A DNA stretch of 64,000 bases. It comes from an uncultured Alistipes sp. Its GTDB lineage: Bacteria > Bacteroidota > Bacteroidia > Bacteroidales > Rikenellaceae. Position 1 is the stretch's first letter, and each line of letters opens with the position of its first letter. The stretch is from contig CALVCS010000009.1 of the NCBI GenBank assembly GCA_944326035.1, positions 1 through 64,000 on the forward strand, read 5' to 3'. The translations under genes and the position numbers were made by a program. Shown piece by piece: positions 1 through 9,553 of this stretch. The notes beneath the pieces were generated by a model. That model searched no databases. It was not told where the DNA came from and saw only the letters and a program-made list of their open reading frames with translations.

Positions 1-110
<110 letters not shown>

Positions 111-112
111 TC

Positions 113-145
113 AAGGAGCTCAGTTAGTGCTGAGCTCCTTTTTTT
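113..145 (+). terminator. rho-independent terminator of the rRNA operon
   Basis: AAGGAGCTCAG pairs with CTGAGCTCCTT across a TTAGTG loop and is followed by a run of seven T. It lies directly after the 5S gene. Confidence 0.9.
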
Positions 146-546
146 GTGTAAAGTTATCGGGAACGCGGCACCATCACCTCCCCTCATCCCGTTTATCCTA
201 CCCCCACTACCTCCACATTACCTGCCACATTTTATCTCCCTACTGCCGCCTACCGATTCGGAATCCTTCCTACATCCGCCCGAGCCCGGAAAGAAATCGC
301 CTGGAAAACCAAAGTGAAGATTCTGCAGGCTGTAGCAAAACGATTTTTCATCCATTGGTATGACCAGAGAGAGGGAATTGTGTGGGAACGTTAACTCTAA
401 TTTTGGTTTGGAATAGGGGATTTTCGGAGGATCTGTTATTTGTCCCGTGAAAAAGGCGACGATTTTGAAAATCGGCGAGAAAATTGTACATTCATTGAGA
501 CAATAGCCCTGAAAGGTAGGGCGATTTTATGTTTAAACGATCGATC
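146..546. other. intergenic region between 5S rRNA and the DUF4190 gene
   Basis: No convincing gene: the open frame at 127-363 starts inside the terminator and is rich in His/Pro/Ser with no recognisable domain. Two small hairpins precede the next gene, CGATTTT/AAAATCG at about 458-473 and GCCCT/AGGGC at 506-522. No clear TAnnTTTG promoter was found. Confidence 0.5.
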
Positions 547-861
547 ATGGAAGAACAGCAGAACCAAAACACGATGGGAACAGGGATTCCCCATCAAACG
601 ATTATTGTGAATCAAATCCAGAAAAAATCGAATGGACTGGCCATTGCCGGATTCATATTGGCTTTGTTGGCGCTGTTTTTGGGTTGGGTGCCGGTATTGG
701 GATGGATCTTGTGGCTGTTGGGCTTGATTTTCTCGTTGGTAGGCCTTTTCAAAAGCCCTCGTGGATTTGCCATCGCGGGCCTGGTCATCTCCTGCTTAGG
801 TCTGATTCTTTTGTTGTTGGTGTTTGCAGGCTTAGGGTTGGCTGCGGCCGCTATGGCTTAA
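547..861 (+). CDS. DUF4190-type small membrane protein
   Basis: A 104-residue protein with a hydrophilic N-terminus rich in Gln/Asn. After it come two hydrophobic segments, about residues 28-52 (GLAIAGFILALLALFLGWVP) and 62-100, separated by a short loop containing FKSPRGFAIAG. This layout is typical of the DUF4190 family of unknown function, common as small inner-membrane proteins. I chose the ATG at 547 (MEEQQ) because family members usually begin this way; an in-frame ATG at 529 would add six residues. The gene stands alone between the rRNA operon and the minus-strand pgi, with a shared terminator downstream. Membrane location is inferred from hydrophobicity only. Confidence 0.75.
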   Translation: MEEQQNQNTMGTGIPHQTIIVNQIQKKSNGLAIAGFILALLALFLGWVPVLGWILWLLGLIFSLVGLFKSPRGFAIAGLVISCLGLILLLLVFAGLGLAAAAMA

Positions 862-902
862 AACGAATCATCCCTCCTCAAAAGTGGCGAGAAGGTATTC
901 AC

Positions 903-941
903 AAAAAAGAGGCACCGCTCTCAGAGCGATGCCTCTTTTTT
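903..941. terminator. bidirectional rho-independent terminator
   Basis: AAAAAAGAGGCA and TGCCTCTTTTTT form a stem, with GCTC/GAGC inside it. A-runs and T-runs flank both arms, so it can end both the plus-strand DUF4190 transcript and the minus-strand pgi transcript. Confidence 0.85.
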
Positions 942-983
942 ATACAGAATCTTGATCGATTCGTTGGATTTGACGGGAAGTGC

Positions 984-2330
984 CTATTTCAGACGTTTAC
1001 GCAATTCTTCGCCGGCGGCTTCATAACCGGGTTTGCCTAACAAGGCGAACATATTCTTTTTATAGGCTTCTACCCCGGGTTGGTCGAACGGATTGACTCC
1101 CAGTGCATAGCCACTCATGCCACAGGCTTTTTCGAAGAAGTAGAGCAGGGCACCCAGGTAGTGTTCGTTGAGTTCGGCCATTTCGATGCGGATGTTGGGA
1201 ACACCGCCATCGACGTGTGCCAGCATGGTTCCCATTTCGGCCATGTGGTTCACTTCGTGGATACGTTTCCCGGCCAGATAGTTCAGCCCATCGAGGTTTT
1301 CGCTGTCCGATTCGATGACCAGCTGATGGTGCGGACGAGTCACGCTGATGACCGTTTCGAGCAGCAGACGTTCCCCTTGCTGGATGTATTGTCCCATGGA
1401 GTGCAGGTCGGCCGTCAAGGTGACGCTGGCCGGGAAGAGTCCTTTGCCATCTTTGCCTTCGCTTTCGCCGTAGAGCTGTTTCCACCATTCGGATACATAG
1501 AGTAGTTTCGGTTCGTAGCTGGCCAAAATTTCGATCTTTTTCCCGAGACGATACAGGGCGGTCCGAGCTGCCGCATACAGCATGGATGGATTCTTTTCGA
1601 ACGGAACGTCGGGGCGGGTAGCTGCGGCCATGCCTTGGGCACCACGAACCAGTTCGCCGATATCGATGCCTGCGGCGGCTAACGGAAGCAGACCGACCGG
1701 CGTCAACACCGAATAACGACCCCCCACATTGTCCGGAATGACGAAGGTCCGATACCCTTCCTGGGTGGCCAACGTGCGCAGAGCGCCGCGTTTAGCGTCG
1801 GTCACGGCGACGATACGATCGGCGGCGCCGGCTTTGCCGTAACGGGCTTCGATTTCATTTTTTAGAATACGGAACGCAACGGCCGGTTCGGTCGTCGTGC
1901 CCGATTTCGAGATGACGATCGTGGCGATTTCGTACGGTTTGATCGCTTCGATCAATTCATACATGTAGTCTTCGCTCAGGTTTTGTCCGGCAAAGAGGAC
2001 CGTCGGATGTTCCTTTTTTTGATGCAGGGCAGCAAACGAGTTGCTCATCGCTTCCAGTACTGCTTTGGCGCCGAGGTAGGAGCCTCCGATGCCGATGACG
2101 ACGATCACTTGCGCCAGCGAGGCCAGCGAAGCGGCACATTCGCTGATTTCGTCCAGGTTTTCTTTGGTGATGGAGTCCGGCAGATTGACCCAACCCAGAA
2201 AATCGTTGCCGGGACCTTTACCGTTGTGCAATAGATTGTTGGTTGCTTCCATTTCGTCTCGCATGGCGAGCAGGTCGGAAGCACTCACCCACGGATGGAT
2301 GTTGTCCAGATTGACGTTGATTAGATTCAT
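984..2330 (-). CDS. pgi: glucose-6-phosphate isomerase
   Basis: A 448-residue cytoplasmic enzyme interconverting glucose 6-phosphate and fructose 6-phosphate in glycolysis and gluconeogenesis. The length is that of the short (Bacillus-type, about 450 aa) branch of the family. Visible motifs are GIGGSYLG (80-87), the sugar-phosphate site SKSGTTTEP (141-149), the family signature [14 protein letters not shown] (200-213), and a C-terminal [10 protein letters not shown] matching the second signature. It follows gpsA by 11 bases on the same strand, so the two are probably cotranscribed from the promoter upstream of gpsA. The bidirectional terminator lies downstream. Confidence 0.97.
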   Translation of the reverse strand: MNLINVNLDNIHPWVSASDLLAMRDEMEATNNLLHNGKGPGNDFLGWVNLPDSITKENLDEISECAASLASLAQVIVVIGIGGSYLGAKAVLEAMSNSFAALHQKKEHPTVLFAGQNLSEDYMYELIEAIKPYEIATIVISKSGTTTEPAVAFRILKNEIEARYGKAGAADRIVAVTDAKRGALRTLATQEGYRTFVIPDNVGGRYSVLTPVGLLPLAAAGIDIGELVRGAQGMAAATRPDVPFEKNPSMLYAAARTALYRLGKKIEILASYEPKLLYVSEWWKQLYGESEGKDGKGLFPASVTLTADLHSMGQYIQQGERLLLETVISVTRPHHQLVIESDSENLDGLNYLAGKRIHEVNHMAEMGTMLAHVDGGVPNIRIEMAELNEHYLGALLYFFEKACGMSGYALGVNPFDQPGVEAYKKNMFALLGKPGYEAAGEELRKRLK

Positions 2331-2341
2331 GTCTATATGGA

Positions 2342-3349
2342 TTAAATGAGTTTTTGTGTCATATTTTGTAACGTTTCGGCCGGAAGAGCCTGTTGGTAGA
2401 GAATGGCGTAGACCGCCTCGGCGATCGGCATATTGACTCCGAACCGTTTGTTGATCTGGTGAATGCAGTCGGCGGCATAATAGCCTTCGGCGACCATGCT
2501 CATTTCGATTTGGGCCGAAGCGACCGAATAGCCCTTGCCGATCATCAGGCCGAAACGACGGTTGCGGCTGAATTGGCTGTAGGAGGTGACCAGCAGATCG
2601 CCCAGATAGGCCGAAGCTAAAATCTGACGTTCCGCCGGATAGGTCTGTTGCATGAAGCGTGCCATTTCGATGGCCGAATTACTGATCAGCACGGCCAGGA
2701 AATTGTCGCCGTACCCCAATCCGATGGCGATCCCGACCCCGATGGCATAGATATTCTTCAGCACCGAAGCATATTCGGCCCCATAGATGTCGGTCGACGG
2801 GGTGACGTTGATATACCCGGTTTTCAGTTTTTGACCCACTAGGCGGGCATTCTCGAGGCTTTTGCAACAGACGGTCAGGTAGGAGAGGCGTTCCAACGCC
2901 ACCTCTTCGGCGTGGCAGGGACCGGTAATGATGCCTATCTGTTCGAACGGCACTTCATAGTGTCGATTCAGGTATTCGGCAATGGTGAGATATTCGTCCG
3001 GGACGATGCCTTTGATGGCCGAAACAACAAATTTATCGTTCAGGGGAACGGTCAGTTCCGCCAAGGTCAGCTTCAGATAGACCGAAGGAACGGCCAGAAT
3101 GAGGATGTCGGCTTGTTCGACCGCTTCGTCGATCCGGGTCGGCAGGTTCAGGTGCTGGGAGTAGAAATGCACATCACGCAGGTAACGGGGGTTGGTTTTA
3201 TGCTGTGCGATATGTTGACGCACCTCCTCTTTGCGGATGTACCAGTCGACTTCGGTTTCGTTTTCCAGGAGGATTTTGACCAGCGCGGTGGCCCAACTCC
3301 CATACCCGATAACCGTACAACGAGCCTTAGACCCGATTCGATATGCCAT
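2342..3349 (-). CDS. gpsA: NAD(P)-dependent glycerol-3-phosphate dehydrogenase
   Basis: A 335-residue enzyme reducing dihydroxyacetone phosphate to sn-glycerol 3-phosphate for phospholipid synthesis. The N-terminal Rossmann motif is [12 protein letters not shown], a variant of the family's GAGSWGTAL. The usual catalytic region is visible ([35 protein letters not shown] with its Lys). I chose the ATG at 3349 (MAYRIGSK); the longer frame to 3376 would start on top of a TAGCTTTG promoter element. It is the first gene of a probable gpsA-pgi operon, divergent from purH. Confidence 0.95.
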   Translation of the reverse strand: MAYRIGSKARCTVIGYGSWATALVKILLENETEVDWYIRKEEVRQHIAQHKTNPRYLRDVHFYSQHLNLPTRIDEAVEQADILILAVPSVYLKLTLAELTVPLNDKFVVSAIKGIVPDEYLTIAEYLNRHYEVPFEQIGIITGPCHAEEVALERLSYLTVCCKSLENARLVGQKLKTGYINVTPSTDIYGAEYASVLKNIYAIGVGIAIGLGYGDNFLAVLISNSAIEMARFMQQTYPAERQILASAYLGDLLVTSYSQFSRNRRFGLMIGKGYSVASAQIEMSMVAEGYYAADCIHQINKRFGVNMPIAEAVYAILYQQALPAETLQNMTQKLI

Positions 3350-3373
3350 AAACGAAAATTCTGATTCGGAGAA

Positions 3374-3381
3374 CAAAGCTA
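3374..3381 (-). promoter_or_regulatory. -7 element of the gpsA-pgi promoter
   Basis: On the minus strand this reads TAGCTTTG, an exact TAnnTTTG match, 25 bases upstream of the chosen gpsA ATG. I see no clear -33 element. Confidence 0.6.
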
Positions 3382-3480
3382 CGAAAAATTTGGGGAATCA
3401 GTCCTGTCTTTTTGAGCTTTCGTAGTTCGGGGGGCTTGGGGGAGGTTTACCGGCCGCAGAGACGATGGTCCGATGATAAA

Positions 3481-3526
3481 AAAAAAGGAAATCGACCCGG
3501 AATACTATCGGAACATTTCCTTTTTT
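3481..3526. promoter_or_regulatory. inverted repeat overlapping the purH promoter
   Basis: AAAAAAGGAAAT (3481-3492) is an exact inverted match of ATTTCCTTTTTT (3515-3526), with a 22-base centre. It lies between two divergent genes, so a terminator is not expected. The right arm ends two bases before the -7 element of purH, so it could be an operator. That role is inference. Confidence 0.45.
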
Positions 3527-3528
3527 AC

Positions 3529-3536
3529 TATCTTTG
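3529..3536 (+). promoter_or_regulatory. -7 element of the purH promoter
   Basis: TATCTTTG is an exact match to the Bacteroidetes -7 consensus, 29 bases before the purH start. Confidence 0.7.
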
Positions 3537-3565
3537 TTGGTCTAACAGATTAAACATTGTAGGTC

Positions 3566-5086
3566 GTGAAAAAAATCAAGAGCGCGCTTATTTCAGTTTA
3601 TTACAAGGACGGTCTGGAAGAGATTGTACGTCAACTCTCTGCAGACGGAGTTAAATTATATTCGACCGGGGGAACCCTCTCCTTTATCGAAGGACTGGGC
3701 TTGGAAGCCACTTCGGTGGAAAGTCTGACCGGTTATCCGTCTATTTTGGGCGGGCGGGTGAAAACCCTGCATCCGAAGGTGTTCGGCGGTATTTTGGCCC
3801 GTCGCGACAATCCGCAGGATGGCGAACAGATGGCTCAATATGAAATTCCGGAAATCGATATGGTGATTGTCGACCTCTATCCGTTCGAACAGACGGTAGC
3901 TTCGGGGGCCGACGAACAGGCCATTATCGAAAAAATCGATATCGGCGGGATCTCGTTGATCCGTGCAGCCGCTAAAAACCATAAAGACGTGCTGATCGTG
4001 CCGTCGGTGGATTATTATGCCGAAGTGCTGGAAATCCTGACCTCGCAGCATAGTGCAACGACCTTCGAACAGCGTCGTCGTTTTGCGACTTATGCCTTCC
4101 AGGTAAGTTCGCATTACGATACCGCGATCTTCAACTATTTCAATCGTCAGGAAGGTATCTCGGCGTTTAAACGGAGCTATGAACACGGCGTTGTGCTGCG
4201 TTATGGCGAAAATCCGCACCAGAAAGCGACGTTCTATGGCGATCTGGACCGCATGTTCGACAAGTTGCACGGGAAGGAAATCTCCTACAACAACATGCTC
4301 GATATCGATGCTGCGCTCAACCTGATCGATGAATTCAGCGAACCGACCTTCGCCATTCTCAAACATAACAACGCCTGTGGGTTGGCTACCCGGGCTACGT
4401 TGCTCGAAGCCTGGAAAGATGCCTTGGCCGGGGATCCGGTGTCGGTTTTCGGTGGGGTGTTGATTTGCAATCGTCCGTTGGATGCCGCTACGGCCGCCGA
4501 AGTTCATAAGATCTTCTTCGAAGTGATTATGGCTCCGGACTATAGCCCCGAAGCTCTCGAAATTCTTGAAGGCAAGAAAAATCGGATTATCCTGAAACTC
4601 AAAGACACCAGCCGTTGTCCGATACAGTATCGTTCGATGCTGAACGGGGTTGCCGTACAGGACCGAGACCTCAAGGTGGGTGGTCTCGATAGCGAAATCA
4701 AGAACGTAACGCTTCGCAAACCCACGGACGATCAGCTGGCCGACCTGATTTTTGCCAACAAGATCGTGAAAAACTCGAAGAGCAACGCCATCGTGTTGGC
4801 CAAGAACGGCATGTTGTTGGCCAGTGGGGTGGGGCAGACTTCGCGGGTGGACGCCCTCAAACAGGCGATTGCCAAAGCCCAGTCGTTCGGCTTTGACCTG
4901 CACGGAGCGGTGATGGCTTCGGATGCCTTCTTCCCCTTCTCCGACTGTGTCCAGATTGCCCACGAAGCGGGCATCGAAGCGGTGATTCAACCGGGCGGAT
5001 CGATTCGCGACCAGGAAAGCATCGACTACTGCAACGCCCATGACGTGGCGATGGTATTTACCGGATTAAGACATTTCAAACATTAG
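3566..5086 (+). CDS. purH: bifunctional AICAR transformylase / IMP cyclohydrolase
   Basis: A 506-residue enzyme catalysing the last two steps of IMP synthesis: formylation of AICAR by 10-formyl-THF, then ring closure. Residues about 1-145 are the MGS-like cyclohydrolase domain (TGGTLSFIEGLG, GRVKTLHPKVFGGIL). The rest is the transformylase domain (RYGENPHQKA, KHNNACGLA, GGVLICNRPLD, PFSDCVQIAHEAGIEAVIQP and the terminal FTGLRHFKH). The start is GTG at 3566 (VKKIKSALISVYYKDGL), which aligns with the family's usual start. purH lies 6 bases before mreB, so it heads the purH-mre-mrdA-rodA block. purC lies 20 kb away. Confidence 0.97.
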   Translation: MKKIKSALISVYYKDGLEEIVRQLSADGVKLYSTGGTLSFIEGLGLEATSVESLTGYPSILGGRVKTLHPKVFGGILARRDNPQDGEQMAQYEIPEIDMVIVDLYPFEQTVASGADEQAIIEKIDIGGISLIRAAAKNHKDVLIVPSVDYYAEVLEILTSQHSATTFEQRRRFATYAFQVSSHYDTAIFNYFNRQEGISAFKRSYEHGVVLRYGENPHQKATFYGDLDRMFDKLHGKEISYNNMLDIDAALNLIDEFSEPTFAILKHNNACGLATRATLLEAWKDALAGDPVSVFGGVLICNRPLDAATAAEVHKIFFEVIMAPDYSPEALEILEGKKNRIILKLKDTSRCPIQYRSMLNGVAVQDRDLKVGGLDSEIKNVTLRKPTDDQLADLIFANKIVKNSKSNAIVLAKNGMLLASGVGQTSRVDALKQAIAKAQSFGFDLHGAVMASDAFFPFSDCVQIAHEAGIEAVIQPGGSIRDQESIDYCNAHDVAMVFTGLRHFKH

Positions 5087-5092
5087 AATAAT

Positions 5093-6112
5093 ATGGGTTT
5101 GTTTTCATTGACGCAAGAGCTTGCGATCGACTTGGGAACCGCCAATACCATTATCATCAATAATGGGAAGATCGTGGTGGATGAACCCTCTATCGTAGCC
5201 CTGGATCAGCACACCGGCAAACTGGTGGCGATCGGTAAACAGGCTCGACAGATGCATGGTAAAACCCACCAGAATATCAAAACGATCCGTCCGCTCAAGG
5301 ATGGGGTGATCGCCGACTTCAATGCGGCGGAGTTGATGTTGCGCGGCCTGATCAAGATGGTCAAGACCTCGGGACGTATGTTCAGCCCTTCCCTCAAGAT
5401 GGTGATCTGCATTCCTTCGGGGAGTACGAACGTGGAAATTCGGGCCGTACGGGATTCGGCCGAACATGCCGGCGGTCGAGAAGTCTATATGATCTACGAA
5501 CCGATGGCTGCGGCTTTGGGTGCCGGTCTGGATGTCGAAGCCCCCGAAGGCCACATGGTGGTCGATATCGGTGGGGGTACGACCGAAATTGCCTGTATTT
5601 CGTTAGGGGGTATTGTGTGCAGCGAAAGTATCAATGTGGCCGGCGACGTCTTTACGGAAGATATTCAGACCTACGTGCGCCAGCAACACAACATTCGTAT
5701 CGGAGAACGTACGGCCGAAGATATTAAGATCGCCGTCGGGGCTGCCATGTCCGAACTGGAACATGAACCGGATGATTACGAGGTGACGGGTCCCAATATC
5801 CTGACCTCGCTGCCGTCGGTGATATCGCTGTCGTACACCGAAATGGCCTATGCGCTCGAAAAATCGCTGGTCAAAGTGGATGCCGCCATCATGAAAGTGT
5901 TGGAAATGATTCCGCCCGAACTCTATGCCGACATCGCGAAGAAAGGTGTCTATCTGGCCGGCGGGGGAGCTCTGCTTAAGGGCTTGGATCGTCGTCTGTA
6001 CGAAAAGACCAATATCCCGTTCCATATTGCGGAAGATCCTTTGCGGGCAGTGGCTCGGGGTACGGGTATTGCCTTGAAGAATATTCACCGCTTCTCATTC
6101 CTGATGAGATAG
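5093..6112 (+). CDS. mreB: rod-shape-determining actin homologue MreB
   Basis: A 339-residue bacterial actin that polymerises on the inner membrane and positions the cell-wall elongation complex. Typical motifs are AIDLGTANTIIINNGKIVVDEPS at the N-terminus (phosphate 1), VVDIGGGTTEIACISLGGIV (phosphate 2) and GVYLAGGGALLKGLDR (adenosine motif), plus YEPMAAALGAG. Length is as expected for the family. It begins 6 bases after purH and is followed by mreC, mreD, mrdA and rodA on the same strand, the standard elongasome order in Bacteroidales. Confidence 0.98.
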   Translation: MGLFSLTQELAIDLGTANTIIINNGKIVVDEPSIVALDQHTGKLVAIGKQARQMHGKTHQNIKTIRPLKDGVIADFNAAELMLRGLIKMVKTSGRMFSPSLKMVICIPSGSTNVEIRAVRDSAEHAGGREVYMIYEPMAAALGAGLDVEAPEGHMVVDIGGGTTEIACISLGGIVCSESINVAGDVFTEDIQTYVRQQHNIRIGERTAEDIKIAVGAAMSELEHEPDDYEVTGPNILTSLPSVISLSYTEMAYALEKSLVKVDAAIMKVLEMIPPELYADIAKKGVYLAGGGALLKGLDRRLYEKTNIPFHIAEDPLRAVARGTGIALKNIHRFSFLMR

Positions 6113-6156
6113 CAGGGGTTTCCGGGAGGAAGCTCCCTTAAACGAAAGGTATCGGA

Positions 6157-7020
6157 ATGATAAAGTTGATTTTATTCCTCAAGAAGATCCATTTTTTCTT
6201 GTTGTTTATCATTCTCGAAGCGTTGGCGATCCATTATTACGCCAACAGCACCAGTTATACGAAAGTGAAACTTGTGACCGCCTCCAACTATGTTGTAGGC
6301 GGTCTTTATGCGCAATTGTCGGGGGTGCACAGCTTCTTTAATCTGCGTCGCGAAAATCGACGGCTGGTCGAAGAGTTGGCGCAGTTGCATAATGAGTTGG
6401 ACGCGTTGCGTCCGGATACGACGCGTTATGTGTCGGTGCCGTTGAGTGCCCGGGATAGTGCTTTGTTGCTGGATCCGGCGGGCGGACGACGTTATGAATA
6501 TTATGAAGCTCGCGTCGTGAACAACACCTTTACCCGCCAGGAAAATTACATTACCCTGAACAAAGGGGCCCTGGATGGCATGCAACCCAATATGGCCGTG
6601 ATATCGGGGGATGGCATCGTGGGGTATATTCTGAGTTGTTCGGATCACTATTCGGTATGTATGTCGGTGTTGAATCGCGAGTTCAATACCAGTGGCCGCA
6701 TCAAGGGAGAGGACTATTTTGGGTCGATTTATTGGGATGGCGTGAGTTACGAATATGTGACGCTGACCGAAATCCCGAAATATGCACCGATCGAAAAGGG
6801 CGATACGATTCTGACGACCGATTATTCGTCCATTTTCCCGCCCGATGTGATGATCGGAACGGTGGAAAGTTTCGAATTGCAGAACGCTACGTATTACGAG
6901 GTCAAGGTGAAGTTACATACCAATATGGCCCGCGTGAATTACGTGTTGGCGGTGAAGTATCTGGACGCCGAAGAGCGCGAAGCGCTGGAAGAGAGTGTCC
7001 GCTATTCGGAGGGCGAATGA
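6157..7020 (+). CDS. mreC: rod-shape-determining protein MreC
   Basis: A 287-residue bitopic membrane protein linking MreB to periplasmic wall enzymes. It has one N-terminal membrane segment (about 10-26), then a coiled-coil-like stretch (NLRRENRRLVEELAQLHNEL, about 62-81), then the MreC beta domain with NTFTRQENYITLNKGALDGM and the conserved GDGIVGYI and GDTILTTDYSSIFPPDVMIGTV blocks. It ends on TGA at 7020 and mreD starts 36 bases later, consistent with one transcript. Confidence 0.95.
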   Translation: MIKLILFLKKIHFFLLFIILEALAIHYYANSTSYTKVKLVTASNYVVGGLYAQLSGVHSFFNLRRENRRLVEELAQLHNELDALRPDTTRYVSVPLSARDSALLLDPAGGRRYEYYEARVVNNTFTRQENYITLNKGALDGMQPNMAVISGDGIVGYILSCSDHYSVCMSVLNREFNTSGRIKGEDYFGSIYWDGVSYEYVTLTEIPKYAPIEKGDTILTTDYSSIFPPDVMIGTVESFELQNATYYEVKVKLHTNMARVNYVLAVKYLDAEEREALEESVRYSEGE

Positions 7021-7055
7021 ACGCCTTCCCGCAACGGTTGAACGAGTTATAGGCT

Positions 7056-7586
7056 ATGCATAAGTTTCTGGAATATACGATTCTGTTTGTGGCGATGGTG
7101 TTGTTGCAGGTTTTCCTGTTCAGCCGCATCGGGATCAGTATGTATGTGCATCCCCTGGTTTATATCGCGTTTATCTTGTTGCTTCCGATGGAAATTCCCG
7201 GGGGGTGGCTGTTGATGTTGGCCACGTTGTTGGGAATTTCGGTCGACTTTTTTATGGGAACGGCCGGTATCAATACCATCTCGACCCTGTTTGTCGCCTT
7301 TTGTCGCCCGACGGCGCTGTTGTTGCTGGTGGGCAAAGACGAAGTGAAAGATGGCGGGGTACCGAATGTCAACCGGCTGGGCCTGAAAAAGTTTTTACGT
7401 TATGCAGGGGTGTTGATTTTTCTGCATAGCGCGTTATTCTTTATGTTGGAAACGCTTTCATGGCGTTTCTTTTATGTGACGCTTTTGCGAATCGTGCTCA
7501 GCACGATTGTCACGTTGTTGTTGGTCTATTTCTGTCAACGACTCTTTGCGGTCAACCGTCCGGGCGGATACCGGAGCACCGAGTAA
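7056..7586 (+). CDS. mreD: rod-shape-determining protein MreD
   Basis: A 176-residue polytopic inner-membrane protein; about five hydrophobic segments are visible (7-30, 34-55, 59-75, 83-97, 110-165 as two). MreD sequences are poorly conserved, so the call rests on hydrophobicity, length and position between mreC and the PBP2 gene. The motif MYVHPLVYIAFILLLP resembles Bacteroidetes MreD. The following 149 bases before mrdA hold no gene or clear promoter. Confidence 0.88.
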   Translation: MHKFLEYTILFVAMVLLQVFLFSRIGISMYVHPLVYIAFILLLPMEIPGGWLLMLATLLGISVDFFMGTAGINTISTLFVAFCRPTALLLLVGKDEVKDGGVPNVNRLGLKKFLRYAGVLIFLHSALFFMLETLSWRFFYVTLLRIVLSTIVTLLLVYFCQRLFAVNRPGGYRSTE

Positions 7587-7735
7587 AACATTCCGGAACC
7601 GGGGAGACAGGTCGCCGGTTATCGGTGCGAACGAGTGGGCCGGTCGGGGGGACGACCCTGACAACACACCAGATCTTCGGATGATGGTGCCCCGACCTTC
7701 GTTTCGGGGAAAAGCAGAGGAATAGGAAAACGAAA

Positions 7736-9553
7736 ATGGGAACAGGCAGTGCGCGTGTAAGGACTTTGAAAGGAGTGGTGATCGTGATAGCGAGCATCAT
7801 TTTGTTGCGTTTGTTCTATATTCAGGTGGTAGATACGACCTATAAGACCGATGCAGCCAACAATGTTTTGCGCTATATGGTCCAGTATCCGCCACGAGGA
7901 GAGGTCTATGATCGAAATGGTAAGTTTTTGGTTCAGAGTAAGGAAGCGTATGATCTGATGGCGATTCCGCGGGAGGTGAAGCCATTCGATACGGCAGAGT
8001 TGGCGCGGATCGTGGGGGTCCGGGTCGAACAGGTCCGCAACGAGTTGCGCAAAGCTTCCAACTATTCGCGTCGCCGGGCCTCGGTGCTCTTCAAACAGCT
8101 GCCCAAGGAGGTGAAGGTGCGGTTGGATGAACGAAATTTCCCGGGCTTTTTTACGGTGTATCGGACGGTTCGTTCCTACCCGACCAAAATGGCCGGTAAT
8201 TTGTTGGGCTATGTGGGTGAGGTGAATGACCGTATTCTGGAACGCAATCCTTATTACCGCAGTGGCGACTACATCGGCATGAGTGGTATCGAACAGGCTT
8301 ATGAAGAGGTGCTGCGGGGCGAAAAGGGGGTGAAGATCGAGATGGTGGATGTGCACGGGATTCCGAAAGGCTCCTATGCTGGAGGGATGTACGATACGTT
8401 GCCTTCGCCCGGGATTGCGATAACGTGTACGATTGATGGACGCCTGCAAGCCTTGGCCGAAGAGTTGTTGGAGGGAAAAGTCGGCAGTGTCGTGGCCATC
8501 GAACCGGAAACGGGCGAAATCTTGGTGATGGCCAGTAGCCCGACCTACGATCCGGATGAGTTGGTGGGTCGTCAGCGCGGGAACAATTATATGAAGCTGT
8601 TGCGGGACAGTCGTCGTCCGTTGTTCAATCGGGCCGTGATGGCCAGTTATCCGCCGGGCTCGACGTTTAAGACCCTCAATGGGTTGATCGGTCTGCAGGA
8701 AGGCGTGTTGGTCCCCTCTCAAACCTATCCCTGCCATGGAGGGTATCCGTATGGACGGGGGGTGAAGTGTCACAACCATTGGTCGCCGATCGATCTGACG
8801 GGGGCGGTGCAGACCTCCTGCAATGCCTACTTCTGCTATGTGTTCCGCAATATCATTGAAAATAAGAAATACGGCAGCATTAAAAAAGGATTCGATGTGT
8901 GGGCCGATTATGTCCGCAGTTTCGGATACGGTCGTAAATTGGATACCGATTTTAATGGCGAACTGAACGGCAATGTCCCCTCGTCGGCGTTCTATGATCG
9001 GGCCTATCGGGGACGCTGGAACGGATTGACGGTGATTTCGTTGTCGATCGGTCAGGGCGAGTTGGGATGTACGCCCTTGCAGATGGCCAACTATGCGGCG
9101 ACGATTGCCAACCGCGGTTATTATCGCATTCCTCATGTGGTGAAACGGATTCACGACCGCGATTCGATCGATGCCCGTTTCTATGAAAACCACTACACCA
9201 AAGTGGAGTCCAAATATTTCGATCCGATCGTCGAAGGGATGTATAAGGCGGTGAACGTCGATGGCGGAACCGGTGCGATTGCCCGGGTCCCCGGTTTGGA
9301 GATCTGTGGCAAAACGGGAACGGCACAGAATCCGCATGGCGCCGATCACAGTACGTTCATGTGTTTCGCGCCGAAGGATCATCCCAAGATTGCCGTATCG
9401 GTTTATGTGGAAAACGGGGGATTCGGTGCCCGTGTGGCGGCCCCGATCGCCAGTCTGGTGACGGAACTCTATCTGACCGATACGATTCAACGGCCCGATC
9501 TGGTGCAATATGTCAAAACCTTACCCATTAACTATCCCTATTATGCAAAGTGA
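7736..9553 (+). CDS. mrdA: penicillin-binding protein 2, elongation transpeptidase
   Basis: A 605-residue class B PBP that cross-links peptidoglycan during cell elongation, partner of RodA. It has an N-terminal anchor (about 13-31), a PBP dimerisation domain (YPPRGEVYDRNGKFLVQ onward) and a C-terminal transpeptidase domain with all three catalytic motifs: S309-T-F-K312, S361-C-N363 and K526-T-G528. The SGIEQAYEEVLRG and GEILVMASSPTYDPD blocks are also typical. The stop codon overlaps the chosen start of rodA, suggesting translational coupling. Confidence 0.97.
   Translation: MGTGSARVRTLKGVVIVIASIILLRLFYIQVVDTTYKTDAANNVLRYMVQYPPRGEVYDRNGKFLVQSKEAYDLMAIPREVKPFDTAELARIVGVRVEQVRNELRKASNYSRRRASVLFKQLPKEVKVRLDERNFPGFFTVYRTVRSYPTKMAGNLLGYVGEVNDRILERNPYYRSGDYIGMSGIEQAYEEVLRGEKGVKIEMVDVHGIPKGSYAGGMYDTLPSPGIAITCTIDGRLQALAEELLEGKVGSVVAIEPETGEILVMASSPTYDPDELVGRQRGNNYMKLLRDSRRPLFNRAVMASYPPGSTFKTLNGLIGLQEGVLVPSQTYPCHGGYPYGRGVKCHNHWSPIDLTGAVQTSCNAYFCYVFRNIIENKKYGSIKKGFDVWADYVRSFGYGRKLDTDFNGELNGNVPSSAFYDRAYRGRWNGLTVISLSIGQGELGCTPLQMANYAATIANRGYYRIPHVVKRIHDRDSIDARFYENHYTKVESKYFDPIVEGMYKAVNVDGGTGAIARVPGLEICGKTGTAQNPHGADHSTFMCFAPKDHPKIAVSVYVENGGFGARVAAPIASLVTELYLTDTIQRPDLVQYVKTLPINYPYYAK

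Noticed and set aside
127..363. Open frame of 78 codons after the 5S gene
   Set aside because: Starts inside the rRNA terminator, with His/Pro/Ser-rich content and no homologous pattern.
7619..9508. Long minus-strand open frame of 629 codons
   Set aside because: Lies wholly opposite the well-supported mrdA gene, is Arg/His/Ile-rich and shows no domain; a codon-bias shadow.
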